DNA of 64,000 nucleotides from Archivesica marissinica (lineage: Eukaryota; Mollusca; Bivalvia; Venerida; Vesicomyidae): the NCBI GenBank assembly GCA_014843695.1, contig JABXNX010000075.1:1-64000 (forward strand), given 5' to 3'. The notes under the pieces were generated by a model, which had not been told where the DNA came from, ran no database searches, and saw only the letters and a program-made list of their open reading frames with translations. The translations under genes and the position numbers were made by a program. The stretch's first letter is position 1. Each line of letters starts with the position of its first letter. Positions 34,040 to 48,121 of this stretch are shown in pieces.

Positions 34040-34715
34040 CATAAGGAATAAGCTATCTACTTACATGTACATACAACATTGCAAATATACATACCCATAG
34101 CGAATAAGCTATATACATACATGTACATACAACATTGCAAAAATACATACCCATAGCCAATAAGCTATCTACAGTCATGTACATACAACATTGCAAAGAT
34201 ACATACCCATAACGAATGAGATATCAACATTCATGTACATACAACATTGCAAGGATACATACCGATAGCGAATAAGCTATATACATACATGTACATACAA
34301 CATTGCAAAAATACATACCCATAGCCAATAAGCTATCTACAGTCATGTACATACAACATTGCAAAAATACATACCCATAGCCAATAAGCTATCTACAGTC
34401 ATGTACATACAACATTGCAAAGATACATACCCATAACGAATGAGATATCAACATTCATGTACATACAACATTGCAAGGATACATACCCATAGCCAATAAG
34501 CTATATACGTACATGTACATACAACATTGCAAAGATACATACCCATAACGATTATGCTATCTACCTTCATGTACATACAACATTGCAAAGATACATACCC
34601 ATAACGAATGAGATATCAACATTCATGTACAAACAACATTGCAAAGATACACACCCATAACGAATGAGATATCAACATCCATGTACATACAACATTGCAA
34701 AGATACATACATGCG
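34040..34715 (+). repeat. Tandem repeat, 56-bp unit, about 12 copies
   Basis: Units share CATGTACATACAACATTGCA and ATACATACCCATA. The alternating segments ATAGCCAATAAGCTATCTAC and ATAACGAATGAGATATCAAC define two subtypes that alternate in blocks. Confidence 0.93.
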
Positions 34716-34784
34716 GGAGAAGAAACACATCAGCACTGTTTATAGACTGGTCTCATATACCTGTCAATTAATATTGTATTGTCA

Positions 34785-37700
34785 TTGGATCATGATATTG
34801 CAAGGTCTGTTCAGAAAGTAAGTGTATTGTCATTGGATCATGTTACTGTAAGGGCTGTTCAGAAAGTAAGTGTATTCTCATTGGATCATGATATTGTAAG
34901 CTGTTCAGAAAGTAAGTGTATTCGCATTGGATCATGATAATGCAAGGGCTGTTCAGAAAGTAAGTGTATTCTCATATGATCGTGATACTGCAAGGGCTGT
35001 TCAGAAAGTAATTGTATTTTCATTGGATCATGATATTGCAAGGGCTGTTCAGAAAGTAATTGTGTTTTCATTGGAGCATGATATTGCATGGGCTGTTCAG
35101 AAAGTAATTGTATTCTCATTGGATCATGCTATTGCAAGGGCTGTTCAGAAAGTAAGTGAATTCTCATTTGATCATGATATTGTAAGGGTTGTTCAGAAAG
35201 TAAGTGTATTCTCATTGGATCATGATACTGCAAGTGCTGTTCAGAAAGTAAGTGTATTCTCATTGGATCATTATAATGCAAGGGCTGTTCAGAAAGTAAG
35301 TGTATTTTCATTGGATCGTGATACTGCAAGCTGTTCAGAAAGTAAGTGTATTGTCATTGGATCATGATACAAGTGCTGTTCAGAAAGTAAGTGTATTCTC
35401 ATTTGATCATGATATTGTAATGGTTGTTCAGAAAGTAAGTGTATTCTCATTGGATCATGATACTGCAAGTGCTTTTCAGAAAGTAAGTGTATTTTCATTG
35501 GATCATTATATTACAATGGAATGTTCAGAAAGTAAGTGTATTCTCATTGGATCATGATACTGCAAGTGCTTTTCAGAAAGTAAGTGTATTTTCATTGGAT
35601 CATGATATTACAATGGAATGTTCAGAAAGTAAGTGTATTCTCATTGGATCATGATACTGCAAGGGCTGTTCAGAAAGTAATTGTATTCTCATTGGATCGT
35701 GATACTGCAAGAGCTGTTCAGAAATTAAGTGTATTTTCATTGGATCGTGATACTACAATCTGTTCAGAAAGTAAGTGTAATATCATTGGATTATATGATA
35801 GTATAATGGAAATGTAGTCTCATTTGATCATGATTCTGCCAAGGGCTGTTCAGAAAGTAAGTGTATTCTCATTGGATCATGATAATGCAAGGGCTGTTCA
35901 GAACGTAAGTATATTGTCATTGGATCATGATACAAAGGCTGTTCAGAAAGTAAGTGTATTCTCATTTGATCATGCTATTGTAAGGGTTGTTCAGAAAGTA
36001 AGTGTATTCTCATTTGATCATGATATTACAATGGACTGTTCAGAAAGTAAGTGTATTCTCATTGGATCATGATAATGCAAGGGCTGTTCAGAACGTAAGT
36101 GTATTGTCATTGGATCATGATACAAGGGCTGTTCAGAAAGTAAGTGTATTCTCATTTGATTATGATATTGCATGGGTTGTTCAGAAAGTAAGTGTATTCT
36201 CATTGGATCATGATAATGCAAGGGCTGTTCAGAACGTAAGTATATTGTCATTGGATCATGATACAAAGGCTGTTCAGAAAGTAAGTGTATTCTCATTTGA
36301 TCATGCTATTGTAAGGGTTGTTCAGAAAGTAAGTGTATTCTCATTTGATCATGATATTAAAATGGCTGTTCAGAAAGTATGTGAATTCTCATTGGATCAT
36401 GATACTGCAAGGGCTGTTCCGAAATTAAAGGTATTCTCATTGGATCATGATACTGCAAGGGCTGTTCCGAAAGAAAGTGTATTGTCATTGGATCATGATA
36501 CTGGAAGGGCTGTTCAGAAGTTAGGTGTATTCTCATTGGATTAGGATACTGGTTATGGTTGTTCAGAAAGTAAGGGTATTCTCATTGGATCATGATACTG
36601 CACGGGATTTTCAGAAAGTAAGTGTATTGTCATTGGATCATGATATTGCAAGGTCTGTTCAGAAAGTAAGTGTATTGTCATTGGATCATGGTACTGTAAG
36701 GGCTGTTCAGAAAGTAAGTGTATTCTCATTGGATCATGATACTGCAAGGGCTGTTCCGAAAGTAAGTTTATTCTCATTGGATCATCATACTGCAAGGGCT
36801 GTTCAGAAAGTAAGTATATTCTCATTGGATCATTATATTGTAAGCTGTTCAGAAAGTAAGTGTATTCGCATTGGATCATGATAATGCAAGGGCTGTTCAG
36901 AAAGTAAGTGTATTCTCATTGGATCGTGATACTGCAAGAGCTGTTCAGAAAGTAAGTGTATTCTCATTGGATCATGATATTACAATGGACTGTTCAGAAA
37001 GTAAGTGTATTGTCATTGGATCATGATACAAGGGCTGTTCAGAAAGTAAGTGTATTCTCATTTGATCATGATATTGCATGGGTTGTTCAGAAAGTAAGTG
37101 TATTCTCATTGGATCATGATACTGCAAGTGCTGTTCAGAAAGTATGTGTATTCTCATTGGAGCATGATATTGCAAGGGCTGTTCAGAAAGTAAGTGTATT
37201 TTCATTGGATCATGATATTGCAAGGGCTGTTCAGAAAGTAAGTGTATTTTCATTGGATCATGATATTGCAAGGGCTGTTCAGAAAGTAATTGTATTTTCA
37301 TTGGATCATGATATTGCAAGGGCTGTTCAGAAAGTAATTGTGTTTTCATTGGAGCATGATATTGCATGGGCTGTTCAGAAAGTAATTGTATTCTCATTGG
37401 ATCATGCTATTGCAAGGGCTGTTCAGAAAGTAAGTGTATTCTCATTTGATCATGATATTGTAAGGGTTGTTCAGAAAGTAAGTGTATTCTCATTGGATCA
37501 TGATACTGCAAGTGCTTTTCAGAAAGTAAGTTTATTTTCATTTGATCATGATATTACAATGGCTGTCAGAAAGTAATTGTATTCTCATTGGATCATGATA
37601 CTGCAAGGGCTGTTCAGAAAGTAAGTGTATTCTCATTTGATCATGATATTGTAAGGAATGTTCAGAAAGTAAGTGTATTCTCATTGGATCATGATACTGC

Positions 37701-40700
37701 AAGGGCTGTTCAGAAAGTAAGTGTATTCTCATTTGATCATGATATTACAATGGCTGTTCAGAAAGTAAGTGTATTATCATTGGATCATGATACTGCAAGG
37801 GCTGTTCAGAAAGTAAGTATTCTCATTTGATCATGATATTAAAGGAAGTTCAGAAAGTAAGTGTATTCTCATTGGATCATGATATTGCAAGGGCTGTTCA
37901 GAAAGTAAGTGTATTCTCATTTGATCATGATATGCAAGGCTGTTCAGAAAGTAAGTGTATTCTCATTGGATCATGATACTGAAAGGGCTGTTCAGAAAGT
38001 AAGTGTATTCTCATTGGATCATGATACTGCAAGTGCTGTTCAGAAAGTATGTGTATTCTCATTGGATCATGATATTGCAAGGGCTGTTCAGAAAGTAAGT
38101 GTATTTCATTGGATCATGATATTGCAAGGGCTGTTCAGAAAGTAATTGTATTTTCATTGGATCATGATATTGCAAGGGCTGTTCAGAAAGTAATTGTGTT
38201 TTCATTGGAGCATGATATTGCATGGGCTGTTCAGAAAGTAATTGTATTCTCATTGGATCATGCTATTGCAAGGGCTGTTCAGAAAGTAAGTGTATTCTCA
38301 TTTGATCATGATATTGTAAGGGTTGTTCAGAAAGTAAGTGTATTCTCATTGGATCATGATACTGCAGTGCTTTTCAGAAAGTAAGTTTATTTTCATTTGA
38401 TCATGATATTACAATGGCTGTCAGAAAGTAATTGTATTATCATTGGATCATGATACTGCAAGGGCTGTTCAGAAAGTAAGTATAGTCTCATTTGATCATG
38501 ATATTAAAATGGAATGTTCAGAAAGTAAGTGTATTCTCATTGGATCATGATACTGCAAGGGCTGTTCAGAAAGTAAGTGTATTCTCATTTGATCATGATA
38601 TTACAATGGCTGTTCAGAAAGTAAGTGTATTATCATTGGATCATGATACTGAAAGGGCTGTTCAGAAAGTAAGTGTATTCTCATTGGATCATGATACTGC
38701 AAGTGCTGTTCAGAAAGTATGTGTATTCTCATTGGAGCATGATATTGCAAGGGCTGTTCAGAAAGTAAGTGTATTTTCATTGGATCATGATATTGCAAGG
38801 GCTGTTCAGAAAGTAATTGTATTTTCATTGGATCATGATATTGCAAGGGCTGTTCAGAAAGTAATTGTGTTTTCATTGGAGCATGATATTGCATGGTCTG
38901 TTCAGAAAGTAATTGTATTCTCATTGGATCATGCTATTGCAAGGGCTGTTCAGAAAGTAAGTGTATTCTCATTTGATCATGATATTGTAAGGGTTGTTCA
39001 GAAAGTAAGTGTATTCTCATTGGATCATGATACTGCAGTGCTTTTCAGAAAGTATGTTTATTTTCATTTGATCATGATATTACAATGGCTGTCAGAAAGT
39101 AATTGTATTATCATTGGATCATGATACTGCAAGGGCTGTTCAGAAAGTAAGTGTAGTCTCATTTGATCATGATATTAAAATGGAATGTTCAGAAAGTAAG
39201 TGTATTCTCATTGGATCATGATACTGCAAGGGCTGTTCAGAAAGTAAGTGTATTCTCATTTGATCATGATATTACAATGGCTGTTCAGAAAGTAAGTGTA
39301 TTATCATTGGATCATGATACTGAAAGGGCTGTTCAGAAAGTAAGTGTAGTCTCATTGGATCATGATACTGCAAGGGCTGTTCAGAAAGTAAGTGTATTAT
39401 CATTGGATCATGATACTGAAAGGGCTGTTCAGAAAGTAAGTGTATTCTCATTGGATCATGATACTGCAAGTGCTGTTCAGAAAGTATGTGTATTCTCATT
39501 GGAGCATGATATTGCAAGGGCTGTTCAGAAAGTAAGTGTATTTTCATTGGATCATGATATTAAAATGGAATGTTCAGAAAGTAAGTGTATTCTCATTGGA
39601 TCATAATACTGCAAGGGCTGTTCAGAAAGTAAGTGTATTCTCATTTGATCATGATATTACAATGGCTGTTCAGAAAGTAAGTGTATTATCATTGGATCAT
39701 GATACTGCAAGGGCTGTTCAGAAAGTAAGTGTAGTCTCATTGGATCATGATACTGCAAGGGCTGTTCAGAAAGTAAGTGTATTCTCATAGGATCATTATA
39801 ATGCAAGGGCTGTTCAGAAAGTAAGTGTATTTTCATTGTATCGTGATACTGCAAGCTGTTCAGAAAGTAAGTGTATTGTCATTGGATCATGATACAAGTG
39901 CTGTTCAGAAAGTAAGTGTATTATCATTTGATCATGATATTGTAATGGTTGTTCAGAAAGTAAGTGTATTCTCATTGGATCATGATACTGCAAGTGCTTT
40001 TCAGAAAGTAAGTGTATTTTCATTGGATCATGATATTACAATGGAATGTTCAGAAAGTAAGTGTATTCTCATTGGATCATGATACTGCAAGGGCTGTTCA
40101 GAAATTAAGTGTATTTTCATTGGATCGTGATACTACAATCTGTTCAGAAAGTAAGTGTAATGTCATTGGATCATGATACAAAGGCTGTTCAGAAAGTAAG
40201 TGTATTCTCATTTGATCATGCTATTGTAAGGGTTGTTCAGAAAGTAAGTGTATTCTCATTGGATCATGATACTGCAATGGCTGTTCCGAAATTAAGTGTA
40301 TTCTCATTGGATCATGATACTGCAATGGCAGTTCCGAAAGAAAGTGTATTGTCATTGGATCATGATACTAGAAAGGCTGTTCAGAAGTTAGGTGTATTCT
40401 CATTGGATTAGGATACTGGTTATGGTTGTTCAGAAAGTAAGGGTATTCTCATTGGATCATGATACTGCACGGGATTTTCAGAAAGTAAGTGTATTGTTAT
40501 TGGATCATGATATTGCAAGGTCTGTTCAGAAAGTAAGTGTATTGTCATTGGATCATCGTACTGTAAGGGCTGTTCAGAAAGTAAGTGTAATCTCATTGGA
40601 TCATGATACTGCAAGGGCTGTTCCGAAAGTAAGTTTATTCTCATTGGATCATGATACGGCAATGGTTGTTCCGAAAGTAAGTGTATTCTCATTGGATCAT

Positions 40701-43700
40701 GATACTGCAAGGGCTGTTCAGAAAGTAAGTATATTCTCAATGGATCATGATACAACAAGGGCTGTTCAGAAAGTAAGTGTATTATCATTGGATCATGATA
40801 CTGCAAAGGCTGTTCAGAATGTAAGTGTATACTCACTGGATCGTGATACTGAAAGATCTGTTCAGAAATTAAGTGTATTCTCATTGGATCATGATATGGC
40901 AAGGGCTTTTCAGAAAGTAAGTGTATTTTCATTGGATCGTGATACTACAAGCTGGTCAGAAAGTAAGTGTATTCTCATTGGATCATGATACTGCAAGTGC
41001 TGTTCAGAAACTAAGTGTATACTCATTTGATCATGATATTAAAACGGCTGTTCAGAAATTATGTGTATTCTCATTGGATCATGATACTGCAAGGGCTATT
41101 CCGAAATTAAGTGTATTATCATTGGATCATGATACTGCAAGGGCTGTTCCGAAAGTAAGTGTATTCTCATTTGATAATGATATTACAATGGCTGTTCAGA
41201 AAGTATGTGTATTCTCATTGGATCATGACACTGCAAGGGCTGTTCCGAAATTAAGTGTATTCTCATTGGATCATGATACTGCAAGGGCTGTTCAGAAAGT
41301 AAGTGTGTTCTCATTGGTTCATGATAATGCAAGGGCTATTCATAAAGTAAGTATATTGTCATTGGATCATGATACAAGGGCTGTTCAGAAAGTAGGTGTA
41401 TTCTCATTTGATCTTGCTATTGTAAGGGTTGTTCAGAAAATAAGTGTATTCTCTTTGGATCATGATACTGCAAGTGCAGTTCAGAAAGTAAGTGTATTCT
41501 CATGTGATCATGATATTAAAATGGCTGTTCCGAAAGTAAGTGTATTCGCATTGGATCATGATAATGCAAGGGCTGTTCAGAAGGTAAGTGTATTCTCATT
41601 GGATCGTGATACTGCAAGAGCTGTTCAGAAAGTAAGTGTATTCTCATTGGATCATGATATTACAATGGACTGTTCAGAAAGTAAGTGCATTCTCATTGGA
41701 TCATGATACTGCAATGGTTGTTCCGAAAGTAAGTGTATTCTCATTGGATCATGATACTGCAAGGGCTGTTCAGAAAGTAAGTATATTCTCATTGGATCAT
41801 GATACAACAAGGGCTGTTCAGAAAGTAAGTGTATTCTCATTGGATTATGATACTGCAAGGCTGTTCAGAAAGTAAGTGTATTCTCATTGGATCATGATAC
41901 TCAAAGGGCTGTTCAGAAAGTAAATGTATTCTGATGGGATCATGATACTGCAAGGGCTGTTCAGAAAGTAAGTATATTGTCATTGGATCATGATAATGCA
42001 AGGGCTATTCAGAAAGTAAGTGTATTTTCATTGGCTCATGATATTGCAAGGGCTGTTCAGAAAGTAATTGTATTTTCATTGGAGCATGATATTGCAAGGG
42101 CTGTTCAGAAAGTAATTGTGTTTTCGTTGGAGCATGATAGTGCAAGGGCTGTTCAGAAAGTAATTGTATTCTCATTGGATCATGCTATTGCAAGGGCTGT
42201 TCAGAAAGTAAGTTTAATCTCATTGGATCATGATATTGCAAGTGCTGTTCAGAAAGTAAATGTATTTTCTTTGGATCGTGATACTGCAAGCTGTTCAGAA
42301 AGTAAGAGTATTGTCATTGGATCATGATACAAGTGCTGTTCAGAAAGTAAGTGTATTCTCATTTGATCATGATATTGTAAGAGTTGTTCAGAAAGTAAAT
42401 GTATTCTCATTGGATCATGAAACTGCAAGTGCTTTTCAGAAAGTAAGTTTATTTTCATTGGATCATGATATTACAATGGAATGTTCAGAAAGTAAGTGTA
42501 TTCTCATTGGATCATGATACTGCAAGGGCTGTTCAGAAAGTAAGTGTATTCTCATTGGATCATGATACTGCAAGTGCTGTTCAGAAAGTAAGTGTATTAT
42601 CATTGGATCATTATAATGCAAGGGCTGTTCAGAAAGTATGTGTAATCTCATTGGATCGTGATACTGCAAGCTGTTCGGAAAGTAAGTGTATTGTCATTAG
42701 ATCATGATACAAATGCTGTTCAGAAAGTAAGTGTATTCTCATTAGATCATGATATTGCAAGTGCTTTTCAGAAACTAAGTGTATTTTCATTGGATCATGA
42801 TATTACAATGGAATGTTCAGAAAGAAAATATATTCTCATTGGATCATGATACTGCAAGGGCTGTTCAGAAAGTAAGTGTATTCTCATTTGAGCATGATAT
42901 TACAATGGCTGTTCAGAAAGTATGTGTATTCTCATTGGATCATGATACTGCATGGGCTGTTCCGAAATTAAGTGCATTCTCATTGGATCATGATACTGCA
43001 AGGGCTGTACAGAAAGTAAGTGTATTCTCATTGGATCATGATACAAGGGCTGTTCAGAAAGTAAGTGTATTCTCATTTGATCTTGCTATTGTAAGGGTTG
43101 TTCAGAAAATAAGTGTATTCTCTTTGGATCATGATACTGCAAGTGCTGTTCAGAAAGTAAGTGTATTCTCATTTGATCTTGCTATTGTAAGGGTTGTTCA
43201 GAAAATAAGTGTATTCTCTTTGGATCATGATACTGCAAGTGCTGTTCAGAAAGTAAGTGTATTCTCATTTGATCATGATATTAAAATGGCTGTTCAGAAA
43301 GTAAGTGTATTCGCATTGGATCATGATAATGCAAGGGCTGTTCAGAAAGTAAGTGTATTCTCATTGGATCGTGATACTGCAAGAGCTGTTCAGAAAGTAA
43401 GTGTATTCTCATTGGATCATGATATTACAATGGACTGTTCAGAAAGTAAGTGCATTCTCAATGGATCATGATACTGCAATGTTTGTTCCGAAAGTAAGTG
43501 TATTCTCATTGGATCATGATACTGCAAGGGCTGTTCAAAAAGTAAGTATATTCTCATTGGATCATGATACAACAAGGGCTGTTCAGAAAGTACGTGTATT
43601 CTCATTGGATTATGATACTGCAAGGCTGTTCAGAAAGTACGTGTATTCTCATTGGATCATGATACTGCAAGGGCTGTTCAGAAAGTAAATGTATTCTGAT

Positions 43701-45402
43701 GGGATCATGATACTGAAAGGGCTGTTCAGAAAGTAAGTATATTGTCATTGGATCATGATAATGTAAGGGCTATTCAGAAAGTAAGTGTATTTTCATTGGC
43801 TCATGATATTGCAAGGGCTGTTCAGAAAGTAAGTGTATTTTCATTGGAGCATGATATTGCAAAGGCTGTTCAGAAAGTAATTGTGTTTTCATTGGAGCAT
43901 GATAGTGCAAGGACTGTTAAGAAAGTAATTGTATTCTCATTGGATCATGCTATTGCAAGGGCTGTTCAGAAAGTAAGTGTATTCTCATTTGATCATGATA
44001 TTACAATGGCTGTTCAGAAAGTATGTGTATTCTCATTGGATCATGATACTGCAAGGGCTGTTCCGAAATTAAGTGTATTCTCATTGGATCATGATACTGC
44101 AAGGGCTGTTCCGAAAGTAAGTGTATTGTCATTGGATCATGATACTGGAAGGGCTGTTCAGAAGTTAGGTATATTCTCATTGGATTAGGATACTGGTTAT
44201 GGTTGTTCAGAAAGTAAGTGTATTCTCATTGGATCATGTATTGTAAGGGATTTTCAGAAAGTAAGTGTATTGTCATTGGATTATGATATTGCAAGGTCTG
44301 TTCAGAAAGTAAGTGTATTGTCATTGGATCATGGTACTGTTAGGGCTGTTCAGAAAGTAAGTGTATTCTCATTGGATCATGATACTGCAAGGGCTGTTCC
44401 GAAAGTAAGTGTATTCTCATTGGATCATAATACTGCAAGGGCTGTTCAGAAAGTAAGTATATTCTCATTGGATCATGATATTGTAAGCTGTTCAGAAAGT
44501 AAGTGTATTCGCATTGGATCATGATAATGCAAGGGCTGTTCAGAAAGTAAGTGTATTCTCATTGGATCCTGATATTGCAAGAGCTGTTCAGAAAGTAAGT
44601 GTATTCTCATTGGATCATGATATTACAATGGACTGTTCAGAAAGTAAGTGCATTCTCATTGGATCATGATAATGCAATAGCTGTTCAGAAAGTAAGTATA
44701 TTGTCATTGGATCATGATACAAGGGCTGTTCAGAAAGTAAGTGTATTCTCAGTTGATCATGATATTGTAAGGGTTGTTCAGAAAGTAAGTGTATTCTCAT
44801 TGGATCATGATACTGCAAGTGCTGTTCAGAAAGTATGTGTATTCTCATTGGATCATGATACTGCAAGGGCTGTTCCGAAATTAAGTGTATTCTCATTGGA
44901 ATAGGATACTGGTTATGTTTGTTCAGAAAGTAAGGGTATTCTCATTGGATCATGTACTGCAAGGGGTGTTCAGAAAGTAAGTGTATTGTCATTGGATCAT
45001 GATACTGCAAGGGTTTTTCAGAAAGTAAGTGTATTCTCATTTGATCATGATACTGCACGGGCTGTTCAGAAAGTAAGTGTATTCTCATTTGATCATGATA
45101 CTGCAAGGGCTGTTCCGAAAGTAAATGTATTGTCATTGGATCATGATACTGCAAGGGCTGTTCAGAAAGTAAGTGTATTCTCATTTGATCATGATACTGC
45201 AAGGGCTGTTCGGAAAGTAAATGTATTGTCATTGGATCATGATACTGCAAGGGCTGTTCAGAAAGTAAGTGTATTGTCATTGGATCATGATACTGCAAGG
45301 GTTTTTCAGAAAGTAAGTGCATACTCATTGGATCATTATACGGCAATGGTTGTTCCGAAAGGAAGTGCATTCTCATTGGATCATTATACGGCAATGGTTG
45401 TT
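34785..45402 (+). repeat. 48-bp satellite array, about 220 monomers, truncated by the gap
   Basis: The monomer reads CTGTTCAGAAAGTAAGTGTA, TTCTCATTGGATCATGATAC, TGCAAGGG. Since 48 is divisible by three, long open frames appear on both strands (ARAVQKVSVFSLDHDT on plus, MRIHLLSEQPLQYHDP on minus), but length variants of 45-47 bp break them and no splice site or start context supports a gene. Several monomer subtypes (TTGGATCATGATACTGC, TTTGATCATGATATTGT, TTGGAGCATGATATTGC) recur in the same order in blocks near 35.0, 37.3, 38.2, 38.9 and 43.8 kb, so higher-order repeats exist. Confidence 0.97.
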
Positions 45403-46402
45403 NNNNNNNNNNNNNNNNNNNNNNNNNNNNNNNNNNNNNNNNNNNNNNNNNNNNNNNNNNNNNNNNNNNNNNNNNNNNNNNNNNNNNNNNNNNNNNNNNN
45501 NNNNNNNNNNNNNNNNNNNNNNNNNNNNNNNNNNNNNNNNNNNNNNNNNNNNNNNNNNNNNNNNNNNNNNNNNNNNNNNNNNNNNNNNNNNNNNNNNNNN
45601 NNNNNNNNNNNNNNNNNNNNNNNNNNNNNNNNNNNNNNNNNNNNNNNNNNNNNNNNNNNNNNNNNNNNNNNNNNNNNNNNNNNNNNNNNNNNNNNNNNNN
45701 NNNNNNNNNNNNNNNNNNNNNNNNNNNNNNNNNNNNNNNNNNNNNNNNNNNNNNNNNNNNNNNNNNNNNNNNNNNNNNNNNNNNNNNNNNNNNNNNNNNN
45801 NNNNNNNNNNNNNNNNNNNNNNNNNNNNNNNNNNNNNNNNNNNNNNNNNNNNNNNNNNNNNNNNNNNNNNNNNNNNNNNNNNNNNNNNNNNNNNNNNNNN
45901 NNNNNNNNNNNNNNNNNNNNNNNNNNNNNNNNNNNNNNNNNNNNNNNNNNNNNNNNNNNNNNNNNNNNNNNNNNNNNNNNNNNNNNNNNNNNNNNNNNNN
46001 NNNNNNNNNNNNNNNNNNNNNNNNNNNNNNNNNNNNNNNNNNNNNNNNNNNNNNNNNNNNNNNNNNNNNNNNNNNNNNNNNNNNNNNNNNNNNNNNNNNN
46101 NNNNNNNNNNNNNNNNNNNNNNNNNNNNNNNNNNNNNNNNNNNNNNNNNNNNNNNNNNNNNNNNNNNNNNNNNNNNNNNNNNNNNNNNNNNNNNNNNNNN
46201 NNNNNNNNNNNNNNNNNNNNNNNNNNNNNNNNNNNNNNNNNNNNNNNNNNNNNNNNNNNNNNNNNNNNNNNNNNNNNNNNNNNNNNNNNNNNNNNNNNNN
46301 NNNNNNNNNNNNNNNNNNNNNNNNNNNNNNNNNNNNNNNNNNNNNNNNNNNNNNNNNNNNNNNNNNNNNNNNNNNNNNNNNNNNNNNNNNNNNNNNNNNN
46401 NN
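45403..46402. other. Assembly gap, exactly 1000 N
   Basis: A run of 1000 N replaces the right edge of the 48-bp satellite. The round length suggests a placeholder. No monomer is seen right of the gap. Confidence 0.99.
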
Positions 46403-47100
46403 ACACAATCAACTGTATCTATATAACCATGAGTTCATATATGGTTTAAAAATGAACAAAATGACATACGAAACACTGTGCTTACTTTCAAAAGTGAATC
46501 ACAGAGTGTAACCGGTCCATTGGTTGGGTCTATCCCTACCTACGTGGCTCCCGCTATGTATGTGAGCTCATGGGCATATTGCCGAATATTATATTCAAAT
46601 AAATAAATATATCTGTTTTGAAACAGTGAAAGATGACATTGTCTCACTGCTTGATTTACGTATTCCTCGGCGGTTGGATGGACTTTTGTATTTTAGTGAA
46701 TTTTGATAAAGACGAATAGTTAATTATAAAGTAATGTATTATATTAAATTTGTTTTGTCTGTAGATTGTAAGTATGACTGCAAACAGGAACTAACTTGAA
46801 ACTTATACCAGACATATTCTAATTACAGATGATCACACTAACAGAAGTGAGTACGCGGTTGTGTGACGCTCCCGACAGTGCACTTATAAGCAATACAATT
46901 TGAAAACAATTATTAATTTTGCCAAAGTCATTGGAAATCATAAATGAAAAGAAGATATGTGTTTATTAGACTGGGCGTAAGATTGGATTTCATTTCATCT
47001 CGTGCTCACCGAAATATCTATTTAAACAAATGACTAAGCGCCACTCGTGGACATACAAATGTCGGTGATCACTCAATGAACTAATTTTCTATCTTACGCT

Positions 47101-48110
47101 GTCACAAGACTCTCTTTCTTCCTAATTCTATTTTCCGATATCAATGCTATAACCAGGGTCTATCCTATCGTAGACTCGCTGGAGTTGTCTATGGGGTTTA
47201 AATACGGTCCTTCAATAATGCTCTAACCAGGGTATATCCTATTGTAGACTCGTTGGAGTTGTCTATGGGGGTTTCTATACGGTCCTTCAACACTGCTCTA
47301 ACCAGGGTCTATCCTATCGTAGACTCGCTGGAGTTGTCTAGGGGGTTTCTCTACGGTCCTTCATATACTATAGCTCAACACAGTCTATCATTTTCCTTTG
47401 TATAATCTCATTTACCACACTCTCATTTATTTCAGATCTGTAACATGTATCATATATTCGTGATATCTCGTATCTTATTATTCGCCTCACTATTTCAATG
47501 TGTTCATAATAGATCTATGACTATACTAATTTCCTTCCTTTATCAAACTATTCCAATAGATATATTAGCCAAAACAATCGTTTCTTAAAAGGCCTAATTA
47601 TCTTCCGTTCACGTATTTAATACGACTTTAATATTTAAGAGTTAATACTTCTTTAAATATTAATTTTTCTAACTATCATAGAAACAGTTTATATTCTAAT
47701 AGTGAGTTACATATTTCCTTAACATCTCCATGGTTGGATACAAATGCACTAATTTCTTCATCATTTTTCATTTCTTAAATAGCAGAATTAACAACTATAA
47801 CAGACATTACGGCGCCAAACATCTGTGATGTTATACAATATTATTACATGTTTCTCTGTCATCAAAAAAGCTGTGATTATCTTACATAGCTGCACTCGGT
47901 GGTGTCAAAATAGTATTTGTTTTAGGCGCGAAAATAATAGCAGATGATTATACATCATACATAATAATCATAATCTTACATGGTTAACAAGGTGTCATAT
48001 ATATAAATAAATAAATGTATTTATATAACACATTTCTATAATAATTTATATATGACATAATTTATTCGTGCAAATATATTGTTTGTTTTTTCTATCTTTT
48101 GCACAACGCT
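47101..48110. mobile_element. About 1-kb insertion of unknown type, only in copy 2
   Basis: Copy 1 reads TTACGCTAATGCACAC without interruption near 12420. In copy 2 the same site is split, with ACGCT on both sides (47096-47100 and 48106-48110), as expected of a 5-bp target duplication. No coding region and no clear terminal inverted repeat were seen. It holds a 74-bp triplication. Confidence 0.65.
47145..47367 (+). repeat. Tandem repeat, 74-75 bp, 3 units
   Basis: Each unit contains AACCAGGGTCTATCCTATCG (or a close variant), GTAGACTCGCTGGAGTTGTC and TACGGTCCTTCA. Units start near 47151, 47225 and 47300. Confidence 0.9.
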
Positions 48111-48121
48111 AATACACATAA

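Noticed and set aside
34927..45382. Many long open frames encoding a 16-residue repeat on both strands
   Set aside because: They follow from a 48-bp satellite unit without stops in one frame per strand. They start and stop at length variants, overlap on both strands and have no splice or start context, so they are described as a repeat and not as genes.
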